Shown: positions 1 to 6,870, counted from the stretch's first letter. The stretch is 8,245 nt of DNA from an uncultured Eubacteriales bacterium (GCA_900553545.1 USDP01000069.1:1-8245), one strand, 5' to 3'. A program made the numbers and translations. Notes: generated by a model not told the origin, from the letters alone.

Positions 1-341
1 TCGACAAGCTGCTCATGCAGCTCGAGCGAGTTCCAGTCACGGTTTGCGTCGGTTAAGACGGCCTTGAGCGCCACGGGCGGGAGTCCTGTGGTCTTCCAGC
101 TCTGCAAAAAACGGGAGAGCAGCGTCTCCGGGAAGTGGGCGAAGAGGAGCATTTCCTCGGAAAAGCCTGCGCCGTCGTATAGCGATTCCATGCTGCCGCA
201 GTCGCCGGTGAAGCTGCCGAGCGGCTGGAGATACTGCCAAGTCTCGACGGCGGCCACGCGGACGCCGGAACGCATCGCGAGCATCCGGGCCTTCGCCGCC
301 TTTTTGGCGGGCAGGTTCCAGGTGAGAAGTATGGGCGTCAT
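1..341 (-). CDS. DUF3783 family protein, partial (3' end outside window)
   Basis: The first 113 codons of a small soluble protein are visible and the rest lies beyond the left edge. No signal peptide or membrane segment is seen. The region around residues 92-107 (KAVLTDANRDWNSLEL) resembles the conserved KAVLT-x2-N-x2-W-x3-L signature that I associate with DUF3783 proteins of Clostridia. Earlier conserved-looking pieces are residues 27-42 (VRVAAVETWQYLQPLG) and 63-70 (EMLLFAHF). The family has no established function. The ATG start at 341 overlaps the TGA of the upstream Wzy-like gene as ATGA, and a strong GAAAGGAGG ribosome binding site lies at 349-357, 7 bases upstream, inside the upstream gene. 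Translation is therefore probably coupled to that gene. A longer open frame in the same region but another phase (37-345) is a shadow. The DUF3783 assignment is by remembered motif and is fairly secure; function is unknown. Confidence 0.8.
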   Translation of the reverse strand, partial: MTPILLTWNLPAKKAAKARMLAMRSGVRVAAVETWQYLQPLGSFTGDCGSMESLYDGAGFSEEMLLFAHFPETLLSRFLQSWKTTGLPPVALKAVLTDANRDWNSLELHEQLV

Positions 342-1915
342 GCACGCGCCTCCTTTCGCAGAAAGCCGATGTAGGCCAGAAGGCCCGCGATCGACCAGAA
401 ATAAGCCATCATATACGGCTCTTCAAAGATGTTTTCAAAGAAGCAGTGGACGATCACGCCGCAGAGGCCCGCAAACATGCCGGCGCAGAGCGGGAAGAGC
501 CGGTCAAGCCCAGCCTTGAAGTCCTGCGCCTTGCGGGAAAGCGCCCGGCAGGCTGCGCCGAGGAAGCCGAGCAGCATCAGGCAGAACGCGGCCAGGCCGC
601 TGTAGCCCATCTCAACCATGGTTTTGAGGAAATAGTTGTCGACGTAGAAATAGTCGGTATGGTCGAGCACCTGATTCTGCATGGCGACGGCACCGCCGAA
701 CATCCCTTCGCCCACGCCGACCCACGGATTTCCGGAATAAAACAGGTTCAGCGCATTGAGCTTGCGCCCCGCGCGGCCGCCGCTGGGGTTGGCGGCGGGG
801 AAATCGTCAGTAAAGAGGAAGCCGATGCGCGTTCGCACGAACGGCACGAAGCAGGCTCCAATACCCGCCACGGCGAGCAGCGCGAGCAGCCGCCGGTCGA
901 CCAGCAGGACGAAGATCACGACGGCGATCGCCATCGCGACCCACGAGGCGCGCGACATCGTGAACAGGCACGCGATGCACATCAGGATCGTGCCGATCCA
1001 GGCCGCGATCTTCCATTTCGTGTCCTTGACGTAGTAGGCGAGGCCCGCGCACATCGGCGCAACCATCACCATAAAGTCGCCCATGATGTTGGGGCTGCCG
1101 AAGATCGAGTAGACGCGGGTGCGGACGGCGGTCTCGGTATGGGTCATCCAGCTGGCCGGGATGGGCACGGCGACGATATACTGGTAGATGCCGTGCAGCG
1201 CGAGCAAGACGCCGAGGCCGACGAGCGCACCGTAGAGGCGCATGACGTCCCGGTCGTCCCGGAGAATGCGCGTGACGATGAAGAACCAGAGCAGATACTG
1301 GCACGAGGCGCGGAAGCCGGACACCTGGATGGAGAAGAACGGCGCGTTGACGTTCATGAGCACGAAGCTGGCGGTCAGGAACAGCAGGATGCCGCAGTCC
1401 ATCGGCGTGGTGCGGGCGGCGAGGGGCGATCTCGCTTCGACGCGCTGCCCGCAGATCCAGAGCGCGGCAAAGAGCAGCAGCGCCTCGTCCCACATCGAAC
1501 TGAGCACCGGGATGGCCAGCAGATCGCGCAGCACATAGTCGATGCCGGCATAGAGTCCGATGCAGACCAGAATCAGGCCGGTCACGCCGCCGGAGAACAG
1601 CCACGAGAGAATACGGCTATTCTGCCCGCAGCGGAGCACCGCGCGGTAAATGCGGCAGAGCACGGAGGATTCGATGGCGGCGCGGAGCTTTGTTTTGCGG
1701 GAAAGGCGCGCGTTTTCGTTCGTAAATGCGCGCGTATAGCGCGAAGAAGCCAGCGCGCGCGGCTCCGCGCCGAGCCAACGGGCGAGCGTCCGGTGCGTGC
1801 CGGAAGCGCGATAGCAGCGTCCGATGGCTCCGAAGACGCGGCTGCTCTGCCCGAGGGCCGCGAGCCACAGCCAGACGGCGCGCAGCACGCGGCAGGTCAA
1901 ACTGGAAGCGATCAT
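338..1915 (-). CDS. O-antigen ligase / Wzy-like polymerase family membrane protein
   Basis: A 525-residue polytopic membrane protein of the O-antigen ligase/Wzy_C superfamily. These proteins act on undecaprenyl-linked glycans at the outer face of the membrane, polymerising or transferring them. About ten to twelve hydrophobic segments run from residue 111 to 518, including 111-127, 141-156, 172-190, 227-246, 278-297, 301-340, 342-358, 434-458, 475-492 and 501-518. The large outer loop at about 359-433 carries the family-like pieces GNPWVGVGEGMFG (395-407) and DNYFLKTMVEMGYSGL (426-441). The first 105 residues are an unusual Arg-rich extension with an internal repeat. I chose ATG at 1915 rather than the in-frame TTG at 1930, because GGAG sits 8 bases before the ATG and the TTG would overlap the upstream gene. 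The upstream DUF4330 gene ends 4 bases away and the downstream DUF3783 gene overlaps by ATGA, so the three form an operon. A ligase role versus a polymerase role cannot be decided from sequence. Confidence 0.88.
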   Translation of the reverse strand: MIASSLTCRVLRAVWLWLAALGQSSRVFGAIGRCYRASGTHRTLARWLGAEPRALASSRYTRAFTNENARLSRKTKLRAAIESSVLCRIYRAVLRCGQNSRILSWLFSGGVTGLILVCIGLYAGIDYVLRDLLAIPVLSSMWDEALLLFAALWICGQRVEARSPLAARTTPMDCGILLFLTASFVLMNVNAPFFSIQVSGFRASCQYLLWFFIVTRILRDDRDVMRLYGALVGLGVLLALHGIYQYIVAVPIPASWMTHTETAVRTRVYSIFGSPNIMGDFMVMVAPMCAGLAYYVKDTKWKIAAWIGTILMCIACLFTMSRASWVAMAIAVVIFVLLVDRRLLALLAVAGIGACFVPFVRTRIGFLFTDDFPAANPSGGRAGRKLNALNLFYSGNPWVGVGEGMFGGAVAMQNQVLDHTDYFYVDNYFLKTMVEMGYSGLAAFCLMLLGFLGAACRALSRKAQDFKAGLDRLFPLCAGMFAGLCGVIVHCFFENIFEEPYMMAYFWSIAGLLAYIGFLRKEARA

Positions 1916-1919
1916 GGCG

Positions 1920-2378
1920 TCACTCCGCAACGGTCATCGCGGTGATGATGCCCGTCAGCTCAAATTCGCTGGTTTTGACGATATATTCGTACCCGACGCG
2001 CACCTCCTGCGCGCCGACTTTGTAGACGTTGCCGGTGAACTGGCCGCGGCCTTCGATGGTCACGGCGAGGTCGACATGCGCGCTGTCGGCGCGGTCTGTG
2101 ACGGCAGCGTCGGTGATGGCGGCGTCAACGACCTTGGAATTGTTGACGAGAGACTTGCCGATCTGCGTCGAGGCAAACTCCGCCGCTTCGCGGTTCACGT
2201 CTTCGACGGTGACGGTATAGGTGATGGTGCGGCCCGTGTCGGCGACGGTCTCTGCGGCCTTTTTGCCCACGAGCTTCCACGCCACGGCGGCGACGGCCGC
2301 GATGAGCAGGATGATGACCAGCAGATCGATGAGATTGAGCTTTCCGAACAGACGACCTTTTTCGTCGATGATCTTCAT
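1920..2378 (-). CDS. DUF4330 family membrane-anchored protein
   Basis: A 152-residue protein with a short charged N-terminus (MKIIDEKGRLFGKLNLID), one membrane helix at about residues 18-36, and an outside domain rich in alternating hydrophobic and polar residues, suggesting beta strands (TITYTVTVEDV at 51-61, VDLAVTIEGRGQF at 102-114, EVRVGYEYIVKT at 125-136). The EKGRLFGKLNLIDL opening followed by one helix is what I recall of DUF4330 proteins, which in Clostridia often lie beside csaB and O-antigen-ligase-like genes. The start is ATG at 2378, preceded by GGAGGT at 2384-2389. The open frame continues far upstream inside csaB on the other strand, but that part is a shadow. It is the first gene of the minus-strand operon and is transcribed divergently from csaB. 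The biochemical role is unknown. An accessory role in cell-wall polymer assembly is inference from the neighbours. Confidence 0.85.
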   Translation of the reverse strand: MKIIDEKGRLFGKLNLIDLLVIILLIAAVAAVAWKLVGKKAAETVADTGRTITYTVTVEDVNREAAEFASTQIGKSLVNNSKVVDAAITDAAVTDRADSAHVDLAVTIEGRGQFTGNVYKVGAQEVRVGYEYIVKTSEFELTGIITAMTVAE

Positions 2379-2405
2379 ATGATACCTCCAAATTGCATTG
2401 CGACG

Positions 2406-2434
2406 TTGATTTGACAAACCAAATCGAGTATAAT
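2406..2434 (+). promoter_or_regulatory. Sigma-A-like promoter of the csaB operon
   Basis: TTGATT at 2406-2411 is followed after exactly 17 bases by a perfect TATAAT at 2429-2434. Transcription would start near 2441, giving a leader of about 46 bases before the csaB ATG at 2487. A second phase, TTGACA (2411-2416) with TATAGC (2434-2439), also has a 17-base spacer, so the exact pair is uncertain. The region is strikingly AT-rich compared with the genes on either side. Confidence 0.65.
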
Positions 2435-2447
2435 ATAGCGTATTATA
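2429..2447. repeat. Perfect inverted repeat TATAATA-N5-TATTATA in the divergent promoter
   Basis: Two 7-base arms are exact reverse complements, separated by TAGCG and centred at 2438. Each arm contains a perfect TATAAT, one per strand, facing each other. It may be a bidirectional promoter core, a regulator site, or both. Confidence 0.75.
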
Positions 2448-2460
2448 GGTCAGGTTACAA
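2432..2460 (-). promoter_or_regulatory. Divergent promoter for the DUF4330 / Wzy-like operon
   Basis: Read on the minus strand, TTGTAA (2460 down to 2455) is followed after 17 bases by TATATT (2437 down to 2432). An alternative is GAAATT (2470-2465), 17 bases, and a perfect TATAAT (2447-2442). Either would start transcription at roughly 2425-2436 and give a leader of about 50 bases before the DUF4330 ATG at 2378. It overlaps the plus-strand csaB promoter, so both probably cannot be occupied at once. Confidence 0.5.
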
Positions 2461-2486
2461 GAAAAATTTCTTTGGGGTTTATAGAT

Positions 2487-4694
2487 ATGAAAATACTGCA
2501 TCTCATTTCCGGCGGCGATGTGGGCGGCGCGAAGACGCATGTGCTGTCGCTGCTGGAAGGCCTGGACAAGACGCAGACGGTGCGGCTGGTCTGCTTTATG
2601 GACGGGCCGTTTGCGCAGGAGGCGCGGGAGCTTGGCATCGACACCGTCGTGATGGACTGCGGCGTCGCCGCGAGCATCCGCGCGCTGGCGCGCATGATCG
2701 AGGACGAGCGCTTTGAGGTCGTCCACTGCCACGGTGCGCGGGCGAACATGACCGGCGCGATCTTGCGGCGGACGATCCATGTGCCAATCGTGACGACCGT
2801 CCACAGCGACTACCGGCTCGACTATCTGGGCCGCCCGCTGCACCGGCTGACGTTCGGCACGATCAATACGATCGCGCTGCGCTGCTTTGACTATCACATC
2901 GGCGTGTCCGACGCGGTGAGCCAGATGCTGATCGAGCGCGGCTTTGACCCGCAGACGATGTTCTCCATCTACAACGGCGTCGATTTTACGCCGCGGACGC
3001 CCGCGATGGACCGCGCGGCGTATCTGAAAAGCGTCGGCCTTGCGGCCGGGGCGGACGACGTTGTGTTTGGCATCGCGGCGCGGCTGAACCCGGTGAAGGA
3101 CGTGGCGACGCTGATCCGCGGCTTTGCCCTTGCGGCGAAGGAGCACCCGAACATCCGGCTGCTCATTGCGGGCGACGGCGAGGAGCGCGAAATGCTCGAA
3201 AAGCTGGCGGCAGAGCTATGCCCGAAGGGGAGCTATGTGTTTGCCGGGTGGGTGACGGACATGGACAGCTTCTACCATGCGCTGGACGTGAACACGCTGA
3301 CCTCTCTTTCTGAGACGTTCCCCTACGCAATCACCGAGGGCGCGCGGATGCACTGCGCGACGATCGCCTCGGATGTGGGCGGCATCCCATACATCATTGA
3401 GCACGGCGTGACCGGGCTGCTGTTCCATCCGCAGGACGCCGAGGCCCTCGGCGCGTGCATCGGCCGTCTGGCCGAGAGCCGCGCAATGCGCGAACAGCTC
3501 GGCGAGAATCTCTATGAAAAGGCGTCGCGCGAGTTTTCCATCGATGCGACCGTCGGCAAGCAGATCGAAATTTATCAGACCATCCTGCGCCGCACGGCCC
3601 GCGCGAAGGAAAAGCGCCGGGGCGTCCTAATCTGCGGAGCCTATGGCAAGGGCAACGCGGGCGACGACGCGATCTTGAAGGCGATCCTCGCGCAGATGCG
3701 GCACATCGACCCGGATATGCCCATCTACGTCCTCTCGCATAACCCGAAGCAGACGCGGCTGCGCTACCATGTCGGCTCTGTCCATGCGTTCGACCCGTTT
3801 GCGTTTCTGCCCATCATGCGGCGGACGAAGCTGTTCCTCTCCGGCGGCGGGAGCCTGATTCAGGACGAGACGAGCACGCGGAGCCTGCACTATTATCTGA
3901 TGAGCATCCGGCTGGCCAAGCGCTGCGGCAACAAAGTCCTGATGTACGGCTGCGGCATCGGGCCGGTCCATTCTGCGTCCAACCGCCGCCATGCGGCGAA
4001 GGTCATCGACCGCTGCGTCGATGCCATCACGCTCCGCGAAGACCTGTCCGCAGAGGAGCTGCGCAGCATGGGCGTGACGCGGCCCGCCGTCCACATCACG
4101 GCAGATCCGGCGCTGCTGCTCCAGCCGGGGACGGACGGCGCGGTGGACAGCTTCCTGCTCAGCCAGAAGCTCGACCCGGCGGGCGGCTATGCGCTCTTTG
4201 TGCTGCGCCCGTGGCACGAGTTTGCGCAGAAGAAGCAGTGCTTCGTCGAGGCAGCGGAGTATGTCCATGAAAAATACGGCCTGACGCCGGTGTTTTTCGC
4301 GCTGGAGCCAAACCGCGACCTCGGCGTGACGCGCGAGGTGCGCGCGGCGCTGCACTGCGAGAGCGTGCTGCTGCCGACGCCAGAGGACGAGACGCTCATC
4401 ATCGGCATGATGAAGCGGATGCGGCTCGTTGTGTCGATGCGGCTGCATACGCTGATCTTCGCGTCGAGCGTGGGCGCGCCGCTCGTCGCGGTGTCGTATG
4501 ACCCGAAGGTCACGGGCTTCATGCGCTACATCGGGCAGAAGCACTGCACCGCGTTTGAGACGCTGACGCCGGAGGGCCTGCGCGGCGAGATCGACGCGGC
4601 CCTTGCCGCGCAGGAGCGCTATGACGTGTCGCACCTGCATGCGCTCGCCGAAGAAAATGAGCAGATTGCCCGGAAGCTGATGGAGGAAGCCTGA
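2487..4694 (+). CDS. csaB: GT4 glycosyltransferase fused to polysaccharide pyruvyl transferase (CsaB type)
   Basis: A 735-residue soluble protein with two enzymes in one chain. Residues 1-370 form a GT4 (GT-B fold) glycosyltransferase: glycine-rich start GGDVGGAKTHV (9-19), GIAARLNPVKD (195-205), GDGEERE (229-235), and the donor-site E-x7-E pair E276/E284 in LSETFPYAITEGA, followed by SDVGGIPYIIEHGVTGLLF (295-313). After a short basic linker (about 371-378), residues 379-735 form a polysaccharide pyruvyl transferase: GAYGKGNAGDDAIL (384-397), SGGGSLIQD (452-460), YGCGIGPV (487-494), MRLHTLIFAS (651-660), and VSYDPKVTGFM (669-679). CsaB enzymes add pyruvate from PEP to a cell-wall glycan, forming the ketal bound by SLH-domain surface proteins. 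I chose ATG at 2487 (MKILHLISGGD, typical of the family) over the in-frame TTG at 2472. The Shine-Dalgarno is weak (GGGG at 2474-2477). The glycan substrate is not known, and S-layer anchoring is inferred. Confidence 0.9.
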   Translation: MKILHLISGGDVGGAKTHVLSLLEGLDKTQTVRLVCFMDGPFAQEARELGIDTVVMDCGVAASIRALARMIEDERFEVVHCHGARANMTGAILRRTIHVPIVTTVHSDYRLDYLGRPLHRLTFGTINTIALRCFDYHIGVSDAVSQMLIERGFDPQTMFSIYNGVDFTPRTPAMDRAAYLKSVGLAAGADDVVFGIAARLNPVKDVATLIRGFALAAKEHPNIRLLIAGDGEEREMLEKLAAELCPKGSYVFAGWVTDMDSFYHALDVNTLTSLSETFPYAITEGARMHCATIASDVGGIPYIIEHGVTGLLFHPQDAEALGACIGRLAESRAMREQLGENLYEKASREFSIDATVGKQIEIYQTILRRTARAKEKRRGVLICGAYGKGNAGDDAILKAILAQMRHIDPDMPIYVLSHNPKQTRLRYHVGSVHAFDPFAFLPIMRRTKLFLSGGGSLIQDETSTRSLHYYLMSIRLAKRCGNKVLMYGCGIGPVHSASNRRHAAKVIDRCVDAITLREDLSAEELRSMGVTRPAVHITADPALLLQPGTDGAVDSFLLSQKLDPAGGYALFVLRPWHEFAQKKQCFVEAAEYVHEKYGLTPVFFALEPNRDLGVTREVRAALHCESVLLPTPEDETLIIGMMKRMRLVVSMRLHTLIFASSVGAPLVAVSYDPKVTGFMRYIGQKHCTAFETLTPEGLRGEIDAALAAQERYDVSHLHALAEENEQIARKLMEEA

Positions 4695-5843
4695 ATGAGA
4701 CAGATCGTTTGTCTGGCCACGTCGCCGTGGTACCCGATCCCGACCCGCAAGCAGCAGGTCATGAGCCGCATCCCGGACGCGGAAATTCTGTATTTTGACC
4801 CATCCGCGACCATCATCGCCCCGCTGCGCGACAAGCACGCGAAGCTGCTGATGACGAAATACAAGGAGCCGCCGGTGCATCCGCAGGAGAATATCACGGT
4901 CTATTCGCTGCCGCCGGTGCTGCCGTTTTTCTATAAGAAACGATTCATCAACCGCATCAATCAGAAGAAGATCGCAAAATTCATCCGCGAAAAAATGAAA
5001 GAGCACGGATTTGAAAATCCGGTGCTCTGGGTGTATTCGCCGGTGACGGTCGACCTCGTCGACCTTGTGCCGCACAGCGCCCTCGTTTACGACTGTGTGG
5101 ATCGCCACTCGGCCTACGGCGGGCTGATGGACCCGGCGCTGGTGGACGCGATGGAGCTGGAGCTGGCAGGAAAGACGGACATGACGTTCGCGACCGCCGA
5201 GGCGCTGGCGGAGCGGCTGCGGACGGCGCAGCCGAAGACGCGCTTCATCCCGAACGGCGCGAACTTTGAGCGCTTCGCCGAGGCGGCGAAGCCGCAGCCC
5301 GTGCCGGACGATCTGAAAGACATTCCGCATCCGCTGTTCGGCTTCGTCGGCGCGCTGCAAAGCTGCATCGAATACGATTTCGTGGAGCAGGCGGCGAAGG
5401 CCCGGCCGGACTGGCACTTCGTCTGGATCGGGAAGGAAAAGCCGGGCGTCGACCTCTCGGCGCTGCGCGCGCTGCCGAATAACCACTTCCTCGGCATGAA
5501 GCCCAACGAGCAGCTGCCGCAGTATCTGGCGCATTTTGACGCCTGCCTGAATCTGTTTGCGAAGAGCGATCTGAGCAAGGACGTCAGCCCGCTGAAATTC
5601 TATGAATATCTCGCGACCGGGCGGCCCATCGTCTCCACGCGGCAGCCGGATCAGATCCTGCAGTATGCGCCGCTCATCCACATCGCGGACGACGCGGCGG
5701 GGTTTGCGGCGGCGTGCGAGGCCGCACTTCGTGACACGCAGCCGGAGCGCACCGCGGCCCGCATCGAAGAGGGACGCAAAAGCTCGTGGGACGCGCGCGT
5801 CGCGCAGATGTGCGATGTGCTCGCGGAGCAGGGGATTTTTTGA
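4695..5843 (+). CDS. TuaH-like glycosyltransferase (GT-B fold)
   Basis: A 382-residue cytoplasmic glycosyltransferase resembling TuaH-type teichuronic acid enzymes and related GT1/GT4-like proteins. Visible landmarks are SPWYPIPTRKQQVMSRI near the N-terminus (10-26), YDCVDRHSAYGG (132-143), IPNGANFERF (185-194), the start of the C-terminal Rossmann domain FGFVGAL (215-221), and the nucleotide-sugar site SPLKFYEYLATGRPIVST (298-315) with E304. Length is normal for the family and no membrane segment is seen. The ATG follows the csaB TGA directly (TGAATG), and GGAGG at 4682-4686, 8 bases upstream, lies inside the end of csaB, so translation is probably coupled. It is the last gene of the csaB operon; a hairpin terminator follows 18 bases after the stop. 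The gene symbol is withheld because orthology to tuaH and the sugar donor cannot be shown from sequence. Confidence 0.85.
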   Translation: MRQIVCLATSPWYPIPTRKQQVMSRIPDAEILYFDPSATIIAPLRDKHAKLLMTKYKEPPVHPQENITVYSLPPVLPFFYKKRFINRINQKKIAKFIREKMKEHGFENPVLWVYSPVTVDLVDLVPHSALVYDCVDRHSAYGGLMDPALVDAMELELAGKTDMTFATAEALAERLRTAQPKTRFIPNGANFERFAEAAKPQPVPDDLKDIPHPLFGFVGALQSCIEYDFVEQAAKARPDWHFVWIGKEKPGVDLSALRALPNNHFLGMKPNEQLPQYLAHFDACLNLFAKSDLSKDVSPLKFYEYLATGRPIVSTRQPDQILQYAPLIHIADDAAGFAAACEAALRDTQPERTAARIEEGRKSSWDARVAQMCDVLAEQGIF

Positions 5844-5861
5844 GCGCGGAAAGACAGAAAT

Positions 5862-5895
5862 AAAAGGCCCCCTCTACCAAGAGGGGGGCTTTTTT
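5862..5895. terminator. Bidirectional rho-independent terminator
   Basis: A GC-rich stem (GGCCCCCTCT against AGAGGGGGGC, with one G-G mismatch) has an ACCA loop at 5876-5879. It is flanked by AAAA on the left and six T on the right, so it has a T-run after the stem on both strands. It sits between the converging ends of the TuaH-like gene (stop at 5841-5843) and the cysteine-rich gene (stop at 5898-5900) and probably terminates both. Confidence 0.9.
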
Positions 5896-5897
5896 GC

Positions 5898-6743
5898 TTA
5901 CGTGGCGGTCTTCGCGCAATTTGTGCAGCTGTCCTTGGCGGGGATGCAGGAATCGTTCTTGCTGGGGAAGAAAGCGTCCATCGGGAACTCGATCTGGCCG
6001 AAGACCTCGCAGGGCGATTCGGTGTTGGAGCTGCCGACGTTCTTGCACGTCTTTGACGGGATGCAGTAATCGAACGTCGGGATGAGCAGCTGCGTGCTGC
6101 GCTCAAGCCGCGCGATGGAGAACTGTCCGATTGTGACGAGCAGACGCTTGCTCTCGCCGTCGAGGACGAGCTGCTCTTCGAAGCAGCCGAGGATGGCCTC
6201 CGGGATGACCGGGGGCGACGGCGGGCAGCAATTACAGCTGCAGACCTCCTGCACGCGCGAGCCGAGGATCATCGGGTCGACGACCTCGACGATGGCCTCC
6301 GGCACGTTTCCGGCCTGGATGGCCTGCTTGCAGAGGCAGCTGACGCCGCTCCGGCTCGAGAAACTGCGCGCGCTCGTCTCGCCGCCGAACATGACGAGCC
6401 GCTTCGAGAAGATGGCGAGTCCTGTGACCGTCGTCGGGCGGCCGCCGGCGGCGGACGCATCGGCGATGACGCGGTAGTAGAACGTGAGGTCGACCGTGTA
6501 GTAGCCCGTGGAATAGGGGACGGTCTCGACGTGGACGCCGACGTGCAGCAGCTCAACATAGCGTGCCTTTGCGCTGACCGCGCAGTCGAGCGCCTGCTGC
6601 GACGGGACCGTTAAGTACACCTGAAGATCTTCGATGCAGTCCTTGGCCAGACAGCTGTCGCTGATCTTGTCGGTATGGACGCAGACGGCCTCGCGGATGC
6701 CGCGCAGATCACAAGCCGTCCCGGCCTGATTGTTATCTGACAT
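5898..6743 (-). CDS. Cysteine-rich conserved clostridial protein of unknown function
   Basis: A 281-residue protein with 18 cysteines (6.4 percent) at 11, 21, 31, 36, 54, 136, 138, 168, 170, 172, 173, 187, 227, 233, 245, 266, 273 and 276. No signal peptide or membrane helix is seen. An N-terminal half has GIREAVCVHTDKISDSC (15-31), KDCIEDLQVYL (34-44) and a strand-rich stretch VELLHVGVHVETVPY (63-77). A Cys/Pro hinge CSCNCCPPSPP (168-178) leads to a second strand-rich half with VTIGQFSIARLERSTQLLIP (203-222) and two related tails, CIPSKTC (227-233) and CIPAKDSC (266-273). I recall similar uncharacterised proteins of about 300 residues in many spore-forming Clostridia but know no assigned function. 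The start is ATG at 6743, with AGGAGGG at 6751-6757 giving 7-base spacing; an upstream in-frame extension to 6788 lacks such a site. It is a single gene, opposite in strand to both neighbours. A structural or spore-related role is speculation. Confidence 0.85.
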   Translation of the reverse strand: MSDNNQAGTACDLRGIREAVCVHTDKISDSCLAKDCIEDLQVYLTVPSQQALDCAVSAKARYVELLHVGVHVETVPYSTGYYTVDLTFYYRVIADASAAGGRPTTVTGLAIFSKRLVMFGGETSARSFSSRSGVSCLCKQAIQAGNVPEAIVEVVDPMILGSRVQEVCSCNCCPPSPPVIPEAILGCFEEQLVLDGESKRLLVTIGQFSIARLERSTQLLIPTFDYCIPSKTCKNVGSSNTESPCEVFGQIEFPMDAFFPSKNDSCIPAKDSCTNCAKTAT

Positions 6744-6774
6744 TCTGATACCCTCCTGACATGATGATAAACTT

Positions 6775-6808
6775 CGCATTTGGCGCATGCCGCTCGGCGG
6801 CCAATGCG
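6775..6808. repeat. Imperfect hairpin-forming inverted repeat
   Basis: CGCATTTGGC (6775-6784) pairs with GCCAATGCG (6800-6808) with one bulged T, and between them GCCG-CT-CGGC (6789-6798) can form an inner hairpin. No T-run follows on either strand, so it is not an ordinary terminator. It lies 32-65 bases upstream of the start of the cysteine-rich gene and could be part of its mRNA leader. Confidence 0.5.
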
Positions 6809-6870
6809 GAGGCTTTCATAACAGTTTATGCCGGACGGGGAAAATGTGAAACCGGGACGGAGCAAGGCGG

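Noticed and set aside
1916..1930. TTG start at 1930 for the Wzy-like protein
   Set aside because: It overlaps the DUF4330 stop, and the ATG at 1915 has a better-placed GGAG.
446..1945. A 499-codon open frame on the plus strand opposite the Wzy-like gene
   Set aside because: The product is rich in Glu, Ala, His and Arg with no domain. The minus strand gives a convincing polytopic membrane protein with an ATG, ribosome binding site and operon spacing.
2417..2434. TTGACA (2411-2416) paired with TATAAT (2429-2434) as the csaB promoter
   Set aside because: The spacer is only 12 bases. TTGATT at 2406-2411 gives the proper 17-base spacer to the same TATAAT.
2441..2486. A riboswitch or structured attenuator in the csaB leader
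   Set aside because: The leader is only about 46 bases and AT-rich, with no terminator-like stem; the small AAGAAA-AA-TTTCTT dyad is the only structure seen.
2379..3146. N-terminal extension of the DUF4330 frame into csaB (408 codons in total)
   Set aside because: The extension is antisense to the GT4 domain and reads as charged shadow sequence. The ATG at 2378 has a GGAGGT site and starts the family-like N-terminus.
3627..5681. A 684-codon open frame on the minus strand antisense to csaB and the TuaH-like gene
   Set aside because: Its translation is Arg/His/Gln-rich low-complexity with no recognisable domain, while the plus strand encodes two clear enzymes. Long antisense open frames are expected in GC-rich coding DNA.
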